DNA from: Episyrphus balteatus
Taxonomy: Eukaryota > Arthropoda > Insecta > Diptera > Syrphidae
Direction: 5' to 3'
NCBI RefSeq assembly: GCF_945859705.1
Contig: NC_079137.1
Location: forward strand, 75,104,277-75,168,276
Length of the DNA stretch: 64,000 nt
Every line of letters begins with the position of its first letter. Within the stretch, counting starts at the first letter, position 1. The notes beneath the pieces are model-generated. The model had not been told where the DNA came from and did not search any database. It saw only the letters and a program-made list of their open reading frames with translations. The translations under genes were made by a program, and so were the position numbers. This document shows, one piece after another, positions 24,175 to 35,300 of the stretch.

Positions 24175-25681
24175 AATAATCCAGTCAAATAAGGGTTTAA
24201 CCTCGGAATGAATGTTAGTAGAAATTTTTTTTGCTCAATATCTTCCTTTTGCCATTCTATAACATATCTCAAAAGTCTAGAAAAATCTCATGTCCGCTTG
24301 TCGCGGTTTCAAGGTCAAATCGCGAAATGGAGATTTTCAAAATTAGCAAAAATAGGCTATGGTATTATATACACATATAATACATGATTTCAAGGTATTT
24401 TTTAATGCTGATTCCAAAAAATCTAAAATCAAGACAATCTGACGTCTCTGGAAAAAGTTATACCTGTTTTTCATCTGTCAACTCATATTATTATAACAGT
24501 TGCAAACTTACTGCCGAAAAACCCTTAAAAGTTATGGTAGATGAACCAAATTTTGCATGAAGATTTTAGAATCCATCATTATTAAAAATCAAAACAATCC
24601 ATTACAAAAAATATATATACCTACGAAATAATGGTATTTTTTGAAGGAGGGGCAAATTTTAGGATATGCACTAAAGAAGCTTCTTGTTCATCTTAGGGAT
24701 AAGTGGTAATAGGCTAATTTTTTCATTTTAATCTTTGTTTGGATATTCTTTAACTACCCTCAAAAATCTAAAAAAATCTCATGTCCGCAAGTCCTAATTT
24801 TGGAGGTTAAACTAAGTTAGGTGCAGACTTAAAAAAATTAGCAAGAAAAGTTTAAATTTGTATATGTATACCAACATAAGCGACATGATTTAAGGGTATT
24901 TTTTAACACTTATTCAAAAAAACTCACAATAAGTCAACCTGAACATCCCTGAAAAGTAATGCACCTTATTCATGTTGATCTGACACAAATATCTGAAGTG
25001 TTGTTTTTCAATTTTTTAAAATCTGCACCTTATCTTCAAACCAGGAAAATTAGGACTTGCGGACATGAGATTTTTTTATATTTTTGAGGGTAGTTAAAGA
25101 ATATCCAAACAAAGATTAAAATGAAAAAATTAGCCTATTACCACTTATCCCAAAGATGAACAAGAAGCTTCTTTAGTGCATATCCTAAAATTTGCCCCTC
25201 CTTCAAAAAATACTATTATTTCGTAGGTATATATATTTTTTGTAATGGATTGTTTTGATTTTTAATAATGATGGATTCTAAAATCTTCATGCAAAATTTG
25301 GTTCATCTACCATAACTTTTAAGGGTTTTTCGGCAGTAAGTTTGCAACTGTTATAATAATATGAGTTGACAGATGAAAAACAGGTATAACTTTTTCCAGA
25401 GACGTCAGATTGTCTTGATTTTAGATTTTTTGGAATCAGCATTAAAAAATACCTTGAAATCATGTATCATATGTGTATATAATACCATAGCCTATTTTTG
25501 CTAATTTTGAAAATCTCCATTTCGCGATTTGACCTTGAAACCGCGACAAGCGGACATGAGATTTTTCTAGATTTTTGAGATATGTTATAGAATGGCAAAA
25601 GGAAGATATTGAGCAAAAAAAATTTCTACTAACATTAATTCCGAGATTTACCCCTTTTTTCTCCTTATTTGACTGTATTAT
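24175..25681. mobile_element. 1.5-kb fold-back palindrome with 170-base loop
   Basis: The left arm (about 24175-24840) and right arm (about 25010-25681) are near-perfect reverse complements. Shared blocks include CTCATGTCCGC, GACGTCTCTGG/GACGTCAGATT context, GGAGGGGCAAATTTTAGG and CAGTCAAATAAGG at the outer ends. Within the arm a unit is repeated with a period of about 490 bases (compare 24275-24480 with 24765-24970). No transposase or other protein is encoded. Frames inside, such as 25460-25699 minus, are chance frames. Confidence 0.85.
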
Positions 25682-27428
25682 AATAGTTTGAATCATCATT
25701 GTTAATATATTTGGATTTTTTTAATAACAAACATAATATTTACAATATAATTCATCATGATAAGTTTTGTGCCAGTTTTATGAATAAGTAAAATAAAATA
25801 TAAATCAATTGGTGTCACCAAATGATAACTTAGATTAGACAAACAATTTTATTCTACAGTACTGTGCAAAAAAAAAACGCTGTCTTTTAGTTGTTAACTG
25901 TCATACCTGAACAAAAGTTTCACTGCCCTTCTGTCAAACTGACAGTTTGTCTTCTAAATAAAACTGAGATTTTCGAAACGCTCCCTAATCATTCGGCACT
26001 TTTACGATGTTTCATTGTTGCATGCAACTTTTGGCAACATATTGCGTTTGGGAGTCTATTATGAGCGATGAAATCACAAAAAATAGGGGATTTTAAATTT
26101 CATCAATTGATTGCAAGTTTCGTCAGTTAAGCTTTTTAGGTTGACAAACTGTCTCTTGTCTTGAACTCATGACTACTTGTTAATTTGTTTCCCCCATAAG
26201 CAGGTTATCATACTTTTAAGCTGCGTAGATAGTGAGTGAATACTTTAAGGTAATTTCACACTTCACACTATCTCCTGACAGGCAGGTACATAAGTGATAA
26301 ATTATTGAACAAATAAATCATCAAGTGTGTGTTCGGAAACTTCTTTTTTTTTTCCTATCAAATCAGATAGGTACACTGAACTTTTTTTTTTTTTAACTAA
26401 CCTGCAATGTTGTTATAAAAAGTCACATAAAAACAAGACATTATAACAACACTTGCTATAGAATAAATTATTAATATTTTTCTCGTTGTGATATTGACAA
26501 TAATACTTGTATTGCCGACGCTGAATAAATTTTATATTGATTTTTTTTTGTTAAATCAAGAGAATATTAATCTAAATGAATAAAATAAATAAAATTCTTT
26601 CTTTAGAAGAGGGTTGGGTTGTGTTTGTTGTTTATTTTGATTGATTGCAATTTCAATTCTAACGATTCGATAGATGGAAAATAAGAAAATATCTGATATC
26701 TGGTTGAATAGTATTTTTTGTATTAAACATTTTGTTTTGTTCATTCCTTACGTGCTAAAATATAAATAAATACATATTTTTGAACTCACTTGAATGAAAA
26801 ATTAACAAAGTATTGAGAGTTATTTTTTTTTTATTGAATTTATTGAACTGTTTATCAGAAATTTATTTTTTTATAAAGAAAAAAAAAAAAACCACAAAGG
26901 TGTTGATTAATGGAATTTCTTGAGATTTTTACAAATCACATACGGCATTCAATTTACATATAACTTAATAAATTGCAACAATAATGAGAACAAAAAATAA
27001 TGAATAATAAATAAAACGTTCTCATTCAAGATTTTGAAGGTTTAAAACGCTCGTGTATGTTATTTCTCGAAACGCTCCATTTAATTTTTCAATTTTATTT
27101 AATTAACATTTAAATACAAAATTTAGTTATGCAAAAATTAACATTTACTTTGTGTAAATCATTTTTAAGCACTACTTTTTTTACTCAATAGTACAATTAA
27201 TAAGTACCTACCTACTCCGGAATACCAAATGAAACGGACCAAATTTACCTTTTTTTCATGATTAAAGTTGAAATATTAATCTGTCAAAGATATTTAACAA
27301 AATTTGTAAGATAAGCAAGACGATTTTCATCATCCTTTTGCCTCTTTGTGTTTTGACATTATTTTACATTTCAAAAAAAGAATGAGCTATGTATCAAATA
27401 CAATGGAATATAACAGAGTTCGATATCT
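25682..27428. other. Intergenic, no gene recognised
   Basis: AT-rich, with homopolymer runs and TGTCA words at about 25900-25960. Nothing else supported. Confidence 0.45.
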
Positions 27429-28111
27429 TTAAAGCTGAAACACAATCACGCTTTAGGGCGTCGCTTCGTTGCGTTACGTTGAGAAATCCTCAAAGCGCGC
27501 TTCTGTCACTTTGACTTCGAACAGCTGATTGAAACAAAAAATCTGCTGTCAAATAAAAAAAAAACACAGTCACTCACAAAATTATTGGGCCAAGTCTTTA
27601 TCTTGATTTAATTGTGGAAAAATGAAAAAGGATATTAATGTGTTTAAAAAATGCATAGACATTTGTTTATTCTTTAATTCTATAGTTATAAAAACAAAAC
27701 CAATCAAAATAAATTGTTTTTAACAACAAAACTGAGTCTACAACATCATTAAATTATTTTTGTTTTTAATACGTAAATTGTTTTGATTTAAAATATCTCG
27801 ATGTCTTTTTTTGTGCAAAATCTATATAGTGAAATCAAAAAACACCTAGGTTTGCAATAATTTATTTTTTTTAATTCACATTTGGCGCAATAATAATGTG
27901 GGTGACTGTAACTATGTCTGATAAATGTCAGAAAGCGAGCAAAAGTTCAGTCTGGATGAACTTTTGCTCGCTTTCTTACGTTTCCTTACGTTTGTCAAAA
28001 AAAGCGTACGTAAGAAAAACGTCATTGTGGGAGGCTATACAGATTTCGTATGGTTGGACTTTTGGCAGTTGTCAAAATCGACTGCAAAGAGTGATTGTGT
28101 TTCAGCTTTTA
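27429..28111. mobile_element. TIR element of about 680 bp with internal hairpin
   Basis: AAAGCTGAAACACAATCACG at the left is matched by the inverted GTGATTGTGTTTCAGCTTTT at the right. Ends of this kind around non-coding DNA indicate a non-autonomous DNA transposon. The interior is richer in CpG than the flanks (about 27455-27520) and holds a perfect 19-bp-arm hairpin at 27931-27975. Frames at 27896-28230 run through the hairpin and right TIR and are not taken as genes. Confidence 0.6.
27931..27975. repeat. Perfect inverted repeat, 19-bp arms, 7-base loop
   Basis: GAAAGCGAGCAAAAGTTCA is followed after GTCTGGA by its exact reverse complement. It lies inside the TIR element at 27429-28111. Confidence 0.9.
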
Positions 28112-28483
28112 CTGTGGAGCAAGTCGCTGATGTCATAATGTACTTCAGCGGTTACTTTTTGCAAATGCTGCCAACTGTCATTTTTGTCAAGTACATAAAG
28201 TTGCGATCGAGTATTGATATTTCTTTCTGAAATCAAAACTTTTTAGGAAACTTCACTAAAAATAAGCCTAAAAGCTTTTAAATAAACAGCAATATTTTTC
28301 TTTAAACGTCAAACTTCAAATTCTCTATTGGCTGATCTGACATATTTTTGCCTTTTTTTGAAGCATTGACTAACTTATTGGCAGAAAAACAGTCATTTGG
28401 TTGGATGGCGGGATAATTTTTACTTTTTCTTTTTTCAGCTGATTCTCAAAGTATTTTCTGTGTTTCGCAGTGATAAACTATTA

Positions 28484-28952
28484 GGTCCGTTCCACACTCA
28501 GTTTGCAACTGCCGAATTTAGTAATATTTGGTTATTTTTGGTCAGAGTCTGTTCCCAACTTTAAAAGTTGTGTAGAAGAGAGCGCTCACGAGAGAGTAAA
28601 AAATTTCCCCACCCTGACAAATTTAGCCCAAAGAATTTCTTCCGGCAGAAATATGAGTTCTGTCAAATGAAAAGTGGACTTATGTCAAACAAATAAATAA
28701 AGAAGAAAACAAATCAAATTGTAGTGATATTTAAATTGAATCCCGTTTTCGTGTTTCTTGCATTAAAAAAGTGTTAATGTTTATCGAATTAAGCATAAAA
28801 TATAAAATTGTGTTGTATAATGGTGTTCCAACTTGTTCCAGACTTTTTGGCAGTCTTTCGTAGTTTTATTTCCCACTGAGAGAATTCTCTCCCAACTCTC
28901 ATTATTTTTACAGACTTCCTAATTTAGTGCACAAAAAGTCTGGAACAGACCC
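28484..28952. mobile_element. Putative TIR element, GGTCYGTTCCA ends
   Basis: The left end GGTCCGTTCCACACT pairs with a right end whose complement is GGTCTGTTCCAGACT. The interior repeats variants of the same words (GTCTGTTCCCAACTTT, CTTGTTCCAGACTTT). No coding capacity is seen. No clear target-site duplication was found. Confidence 0.45.
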
Positions 28953-31856
28953 ATTTTTTTAAGTGTTCACAATCAAAATGTCAATCTGAACAAATGACAG
29001 CTTAACAAATGTCAGATTCATGGATGAAGATAGAGATTTGTTTCTTCTCAAACGTCAAAATCTTTGCTTTGGTGGAACTAACATTTTATTATCTTTGGAA
29101 TTCAAATACTAGATAATATTTATCAGTAAGACATAAATCTTTTCTCTAAACAACCTGAAACTGATACATAAATTAATATAGAATCCGCCATTGATTTTTT
29201 TTCTTTGGCAAGTTATAGCTGTCATATGTATATAGGTACATAATGTAGGTATTTGAAAAATTTCCTTTTAGAGGAATTTAGGGCGCCAAATTTTAAGCAA
29301 AAATTACTTAACTTCACTTAAGTCAGTGTGAATCTAAACATTTTCGAACCGCACAAAGTGAATGAGCTGATAAGCTTTTAATGTTTGAGGAAGTACGAAC
29401 ATTTTTTTAAACCTCGTACCAATCGTTACAATTGAACTTGAAAGAACTGGTCGTCTTTTAAATTTAAGGGGTAAACTTTAACTTGATATCTTTTCCCTAA
29501 GGATCACAAAACCACAATCGTTTTCTTCAGCAACCTCTGTCACTTTTTATTTGATTCCAATACATAAGAAGTAAGATGACAGTTGAAATGTGCAAAAATG
29601 TAACAGAACCTTAGAAAAACAAAACGATGTCGTTCAGAAATGCGATATCGCATAGAACCTTTTCAAATTCCATAAACAACTCAATGTTAGTTTTATTTTA
29701 ACCGAAAAGTAATTAATGAATTTTTCAATCCCAACAATGTTTGAAAGGTGTGGTTTTTTTTCATTGGTATAAAGTGTAGGAGTATGTTTCAGGTTCCTGT
29801 GACTCTTTCGATTCCTTTCAGTCTTCAATTTTTTTTGTGTTATACTTCAATTTAGTATTGCGCTTTGCAAATTCTGATTGATGAAGCCAGTTAAGTTCTA
29901 TGATGGAAATAAATTTTCATTTGACGTGACGACGACATGGAGAGAAAAACCTGCAAAATGGCACACCAAGAAAATGCCAATGTATACTTCAAACACCGTT
30001 AAATACCATCATCATCATCAGCATTCAGCAACATCATCATCATTATCATCGACACTGTGTATATGGTTAAGACTGTTAAGAAGTACCAGAGAAAGTACCA
30101 AAGAAGTCGTTGGTGGCAAAGTGTCTTAGTAGGTTCATGTCGAGAAAATGACTTTTGTTGGTATTTAACGAAGTCACTTCGTGTGTGGTATGGAAAATGG
30201 AATGTCGGTGTATGGTTCTCTTGACAAGGACCAAAAGCAATATGAATATTAGCGCAATTTTTAAAGAAAGACATTAAAATGCCACGAAAACCAACTTGCT
30301 AAGAAGAAGAAAAGCAGGAACTGTGTGCAGAAGTAGTTGTTCTCTCCTTTGCAAATGATCTTTCTGTTCCTGTTTCGCTAAATTATAGAAGAAGAGGTTG
30401 TGTGTGTGTGGTCGCATTTTCCAGTAGGTTAAGAATGTTAAGTATTTTTCCAGGTGGTAAGTTTTTGTATGGAGAAAAGGCAAAGATAGGTAAGTTAGAT
30501 AGGGAACATTATTCTCGAGGTGTTATTAAGAGTTCTGAATAAAATCCTTGAAATATGAGGTTTTAATATGATAAATGATGAAAATTCATAGCAGTTAGGA
30601 ATTTTTAAGTTAAAATTCCAAATGGGAATATAGAGGGTTCGGCGCGGTCCTATTATAGCATATTGGCAAGTTGGTAGAGTCGTGGTTCTGGTGGTATAAT
30701 GATATATTTTGTTTGTAGGAGGCGATATAGGAGTATAAGGTTTCATAATTATACAACTGTTGAGATTGCAACAGGCTGGGTAAGGAGATAATTAGTTTTA
30801 ATTGAATTTTCGAAAAAGGAAAAGATATAAATATGTACATAATTTTGTTTATGAAGTTAAAGAATTATCGCACTTTTGAGCAGCTGTTAATGTGGCTAAA
30901 GATATTGTACTTTCTAGGAGTTTGCCATGAAATGAAATTGAATCTTTTGGATTACTAGAAAATTTTAAAACATCAACTACGAAAGTCACAGACTCAGGGT
31001 ATTACTTGGCTGCGCAGTCTATTGGAAGGAGCTTCTTGAGTTTCGTTTGAGCAATCTAATTTCGCTTTAATTCACTATTGGTCTTAGTCAGTTGCCATTA
31101 CAAGTCCAAATCAAAAAGAGATAACATTCTGAAAATTGTCAAAATCATAGAGACATGCAACTTAAAATATATTTGTTTTAAGAAAAAAAGATTTAATATC
31201 TATTTTATTACATCTAATGTATCAAAAAAAAAAAAGCGTTCCCGGAACACTTCCATACCTTAAGGGGCCAGTTATAGCTATCATTGAAATTCATCATTCA
31301 AACAAATCTGTGGACTGGTTTTTGACAAGTCAGTTATTTTTTTTTCACTTCACTTATAGCTGTCATTGAAAAATTGACATCATTGAAAAGCCTTGTCAGT
31401 GAAATTTACTACTGCAGGTAGACATTTGAGGTTAGAGTTAGATCATTGAAACAAAAATTGAAAGATGACAACAGAAAGATTTTAGAAAATCTTCAGTTAA
31501 ACGATTTGTGTTCTATATTTGGAAATGAAAATCAGTTGTTTATTGAAATCAATTTCAATCAGTGAATGATAAAAAAGAGAAAGGGAAGGGGTGTTGAAAC
31601 TCTCACCTCTCACGGCTAGGATAAAACTTATGTCGGATTATGATCTTATATGAAGCAAGAAAATCTGAGGAAGTCTTCATGTCAAAATCACCGTCTTGGA
31701 CAAAATATTTATATACAGCTTGTACTGTATAGTCATGTGTAAAGACGCCTTGAGAAATTAGTTCAAAAACCATATGACGTTCCAATACAATCGAGAAGAA
31801 GTAGCAAGTCTGAAAACTGGGACAAATAAACTTAAATGATAACTAAAGTTGATCTT
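28953..31856. other. Intergenic, no gene recognised
   Basis: AT-rich. An (ATC)n-type trinucleotide run is at 30006-30053. Similar CAGTTATAGCTATCATTGAAA and TTATAGCTGTCATTGAAAAA words near 31270 and 31356 suggest a short, decayed direct repeat. Confidence 0.45.
30006..30053. repeat. Interrupted (CAT)n trinucleotide tract
   Basis: CATCATCATCATCAG and then CATCATCATCATTATCATC lie close together. This simple repeat creates the His- or Asp/Met-rich chance frames seen on both strands. Confidence 0.85.
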
Positions 31857-33246
31857 ATAGACCAGTGCCAATCCGGTTTTCAGAGGGCAAAAGTTGAACA
31901 AATTATTAGCAGCATAAGGGTGGTGGGAAAATTTAGGATAAATGGTATATGAAAGGGGAAAAATAAATTGCCCACAAAAAAATTGGGGGAAAGGGGGTGG
32001 GTGGGCGAAAAAGTGGGGTGGGTGTCAAAAATAATGTTTTTTTACGATTTCTGTCAAAACTAGACGTCCTATCGAAAAGAGTCAAATTCAAAAGTTGTAG
32101 GTAGTATAAATGTCTACAACTTTTACTCAAACAATTTTTTTCTATAACCTCAAAAAGATTGGAAAAAATGCAAAAATACGATTTTTTTATTTTTTATTTT
32201 TATCTTTTACAAAAATGGTTGGATTTCAACAAAACTTGGTTAAAAACTACTTTGTTATGTTTTCTATCTATTAAAAATATTTTTTGAGCAAAAAGTGAAT
32301 TTTTGGATTTTTGACGAATTTAATTTGAAAAAATAGCCTATTTTTCAATCAAAAAAGTTACCGAAAAAATTTTTGATTTTTGAAAAGTTTGGAATGAAAT
32401 TATTTAGATTAAAACCTATTATTTAAGATTGTGTGGAAAAACTATACTTTTCTTTTAGAAAATATTGAGAAAAATTGAAAAAAAACAATAAAACGATTTT
32501 TAAGATCGATTTTTCCGTAAATGACAGTAATTTTGGCGAGAAATAATTTTCCATAGAAACTTAATTATACTTTTCTAATGGCCTTTGATCTTCTTAATTT
32601 GAATCTAGCATTAAAATAGCTCTAACGTACAAAGTTTTTGAGATATTGAATTTTGAACGTCCAAAACACTATTTTTGTGATGTTTTGCATGGTAATATCT
32701 CAAAAACGTTATGTGGTAGAATTTTTCTGACTTCGGATTCAAGCTCAGCGCACAAAAAACCATTAGAAAAATATACTTTGATTTCTATAAAAAAAAAAAT
32801 TTTTGACAAGTGAATTCGAACAAAGCATTCGATTTTTTCTGCCCTGTTCGAATTCACTTGTCAAAAAGTTTTTTTTAACCAAGTTTTGTTGAAATCCAAC
32901 CATTTTTGTAAAAGATAAAAATAAAAATCAAAAAATCGTATTTTTGCATTTTTTCCAATATTTTTGAGGTTATAAAAAAAAATTGTTTGAGTAAAAGTTG
33001 TAGATATTTGCTTTTGCATTTGACTCTTTTCGATAGGACGTCTAGTTTTGACAGAAATCGTAAAAAACCATGATTTTTGACACCCACCCCACTTTTTCGC
33101 CCACCCACCCCCTTTCCCCCAATTTTTTTGTGGGCAATTTATTTTTCCCCTTTCATATACCTACCATTTATCCTAAATTTCCCACCATGAGCCCATATGC
33201 TGCTAATAATTTTTTTATTTTCAAAAATTATTGGCACTGGTCTATT
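31857..33246. mobile_element. 1.4-kb fold-back palindrome, asymmetric arms
   Basis: The outer ends are ATAGACCAGTGCCAAT and its inverted copy. The left arm 31857-32250 and right arm 32872-33246 share a G-rich block (GGGGGAAAGGGGGTGGGTGG and its complement), CTAGACGTCCTATCGAAAAG and others. The symmetry centre is near 32670, with a second matched pair at about 32550-32650 and 32690-32795. The right half is shorter, so a deletion of roughly 200 bases has occurred. A small hairpin built on GACAAGTGAATTCGAAC is at 32804-32864. Confidence 0.8.
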
Positions 33247-35300
33247 AGCCTAACCTCGTGGAACAAATAAAAATGGGAAGCCTGCCGACGTTTTCTGAGC
33301 TCAACCCGTTGAACCAAACATGTGAAGTCAGGAAATGAAGCAGTAAAGTGGAGATGGAAACATTACGATCAGGGATGGAAAATGAGATTTTTCAATTGTA
33401 CTAAAAATTTTATTTGTATTGTACTGAAATGGGTACATGTAATTGTATTGAAATATATTTTTCACACAAGAAATTAATAAAATACAATTTAATCAAAATG
33501 TTTTATTTGCAAAATCTCTTAAATTTTCCATTTACATTTCATTAAAAAAATTGCGTAAAAGGGAAATTTTTATTTAATTTCGGTATAAATAAATATATAT
33601 AAGTACATAACTACATATGTATTCACAAAACACTAGCAGTCGTATTTATTAGATTTTTGCTTACTTATATACGTATAACTTTTTTCAAATTGTTGGAGAT
33701 ATGCTTTTTTTAATAAAAATAATAATCACATTATTCGCGGCTAAGACAGTCTACTCTAGTGTATAAGTTTGGCAGCTATAAGACAACAATAAACAAGGTT
33801 ATCACTAAAGACTAAACAGTTGTATAAAGTTATACAAAGTTTATAAATACGGGGGTCTCCACGATTTTTGCATTTTTTTTTTGTTTTCAATTGTTGTTTA
33901 ATAGGTATACTTTATTAAACAAAAATTGAAAAAAAATGCAAAAATCGTGGAGACCCAAATTAAAAGTGCAATATTTGTTGTTTTTAGGTAATGACTCACT
34001 TTTAAACTTAAAATTAGTGTTACAAACTTAAATATTCGGTAATTACCAAAACTCTTTAAAAAGATATAATAAATGTAAACACATTTCCAACATAAAGAAA
34101 AACGAGTTTTCTTTAAAATTCACGAACTTTAATCTACACTAACATGCCTATTCCATTTAAAAGTCTGCAGGACTTTGGTCTTAATGCTTTACTTTGAAAA
34201 TCGTTTTCATTTTTTTTCTCAATTTATAAGAGAGTGAATTCAGTTTTGGCATTTCGACTTTATAAGTCTCAGATTTGAGCAACATTTACAATATTTTCTG
34301 ATGGATGTCGAAAAAATAGAACAACTTGATCAATTTTATAAATATTTTCAAAAAAAAACAAATCACTACACTCAAATTGCAACATTAATTTTAATAAAAA
34401 AAATCTGGAATTAAATTAAAACTTAAACAAATAGATCTCTCGTTTTTTAAACTTTTGGTTTCCTCTTTTTTTTTAATCTTAGATTGCAAAAGAATTGTAT
34501 CGAATTTATACGAATTGTATTTTCGTACTCGAGCAAACTCATTTGTATCGAATTTGATACAATTGTATCGACTTTTCCATCAAGAAAAAAAAAAGTATTA
34601 GGTGCCCACAGAATTTTTTCCAGAAGTGGATTAACTAAACAAATTTGTCTAGGCTCAGGTCCAATTGGCAGAAAATCATTCAATTTGAAAGAAAAATGAA
34701 AAAAACCTTCTGTTTTTGTGAAAAATCGGTTATAGTTGAGTGATTTGGCTTAGCCCAGCGGAGGGCAATAAGTGATCCCTTTCCCACCCTTTTCTGAAAC
34801 TAAAGTACATTTTTAATGGTATCATTCTTTGTAATCAAAATATTAGTAGTTTTCAACGAAATTGGTTGTATTTTAAAAGTACTGTATTATTTTACAGCTG
34901 TGGTGGTTTATTTGTTGTAGGAGGAGAATTTGATTTGTAATGTTTTTTTACAAATCTTATTTGACTGGAATTGCTTGTTGCTTATAGTACCTATCTCACT
35001 CCCTTGAAAGTGTCACCGCCGTGTTTTTTTTTTTTTAATAGAATGAAAGATCAGTTAAAAATTCCAATTTTCAAAGTCATAACTCAAAATTTGTCTTCTA
35101 TTAAAACAAAAAAAAAAAAAAAAAATACTTCCATTGTTCCCAACATTATAGTCCTCGTTGTTTATCACATTTTGAATATTCGTTTTAACAAAGTATGACT
35201 ATGCACATTTTATCCATAACTCAGCGATAACCCTATCACAAAAGCCATTATTTTTTTTTTGTTTTGCCACAAAATAAAAATCCGGATATCTATTGTCAAT
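33247..35300. other. Intergenic, no gene recognised
   Basis: Apart from the mini fold-back, only AT-rich DNA is seen. A GTATCGAATTTGATACAATTG cluster near 34498-34572 consists of short degenerate GAATTGTAT/GTATCGA words. Confidence 0.4.
33853..33956. repeat. Mini fold-back, about 45-bp arms
   Basis: GGTCTCCACGATTTTTGCAT at the left is matched by ATGCAAAAATCGTGGAGACC at the right. Pairing continues inwards to TTTAATA/TATTAAA. The loop is about 10 bases. Confidence 0.85.

Noticed and set aside
27896..28230. Overlapping 80- and 101-codon plus-strand frames
   Set aside because: Both cross the perfect hairpin and the right TIR of the element at 27.4-28.1 kb. No domain is present.
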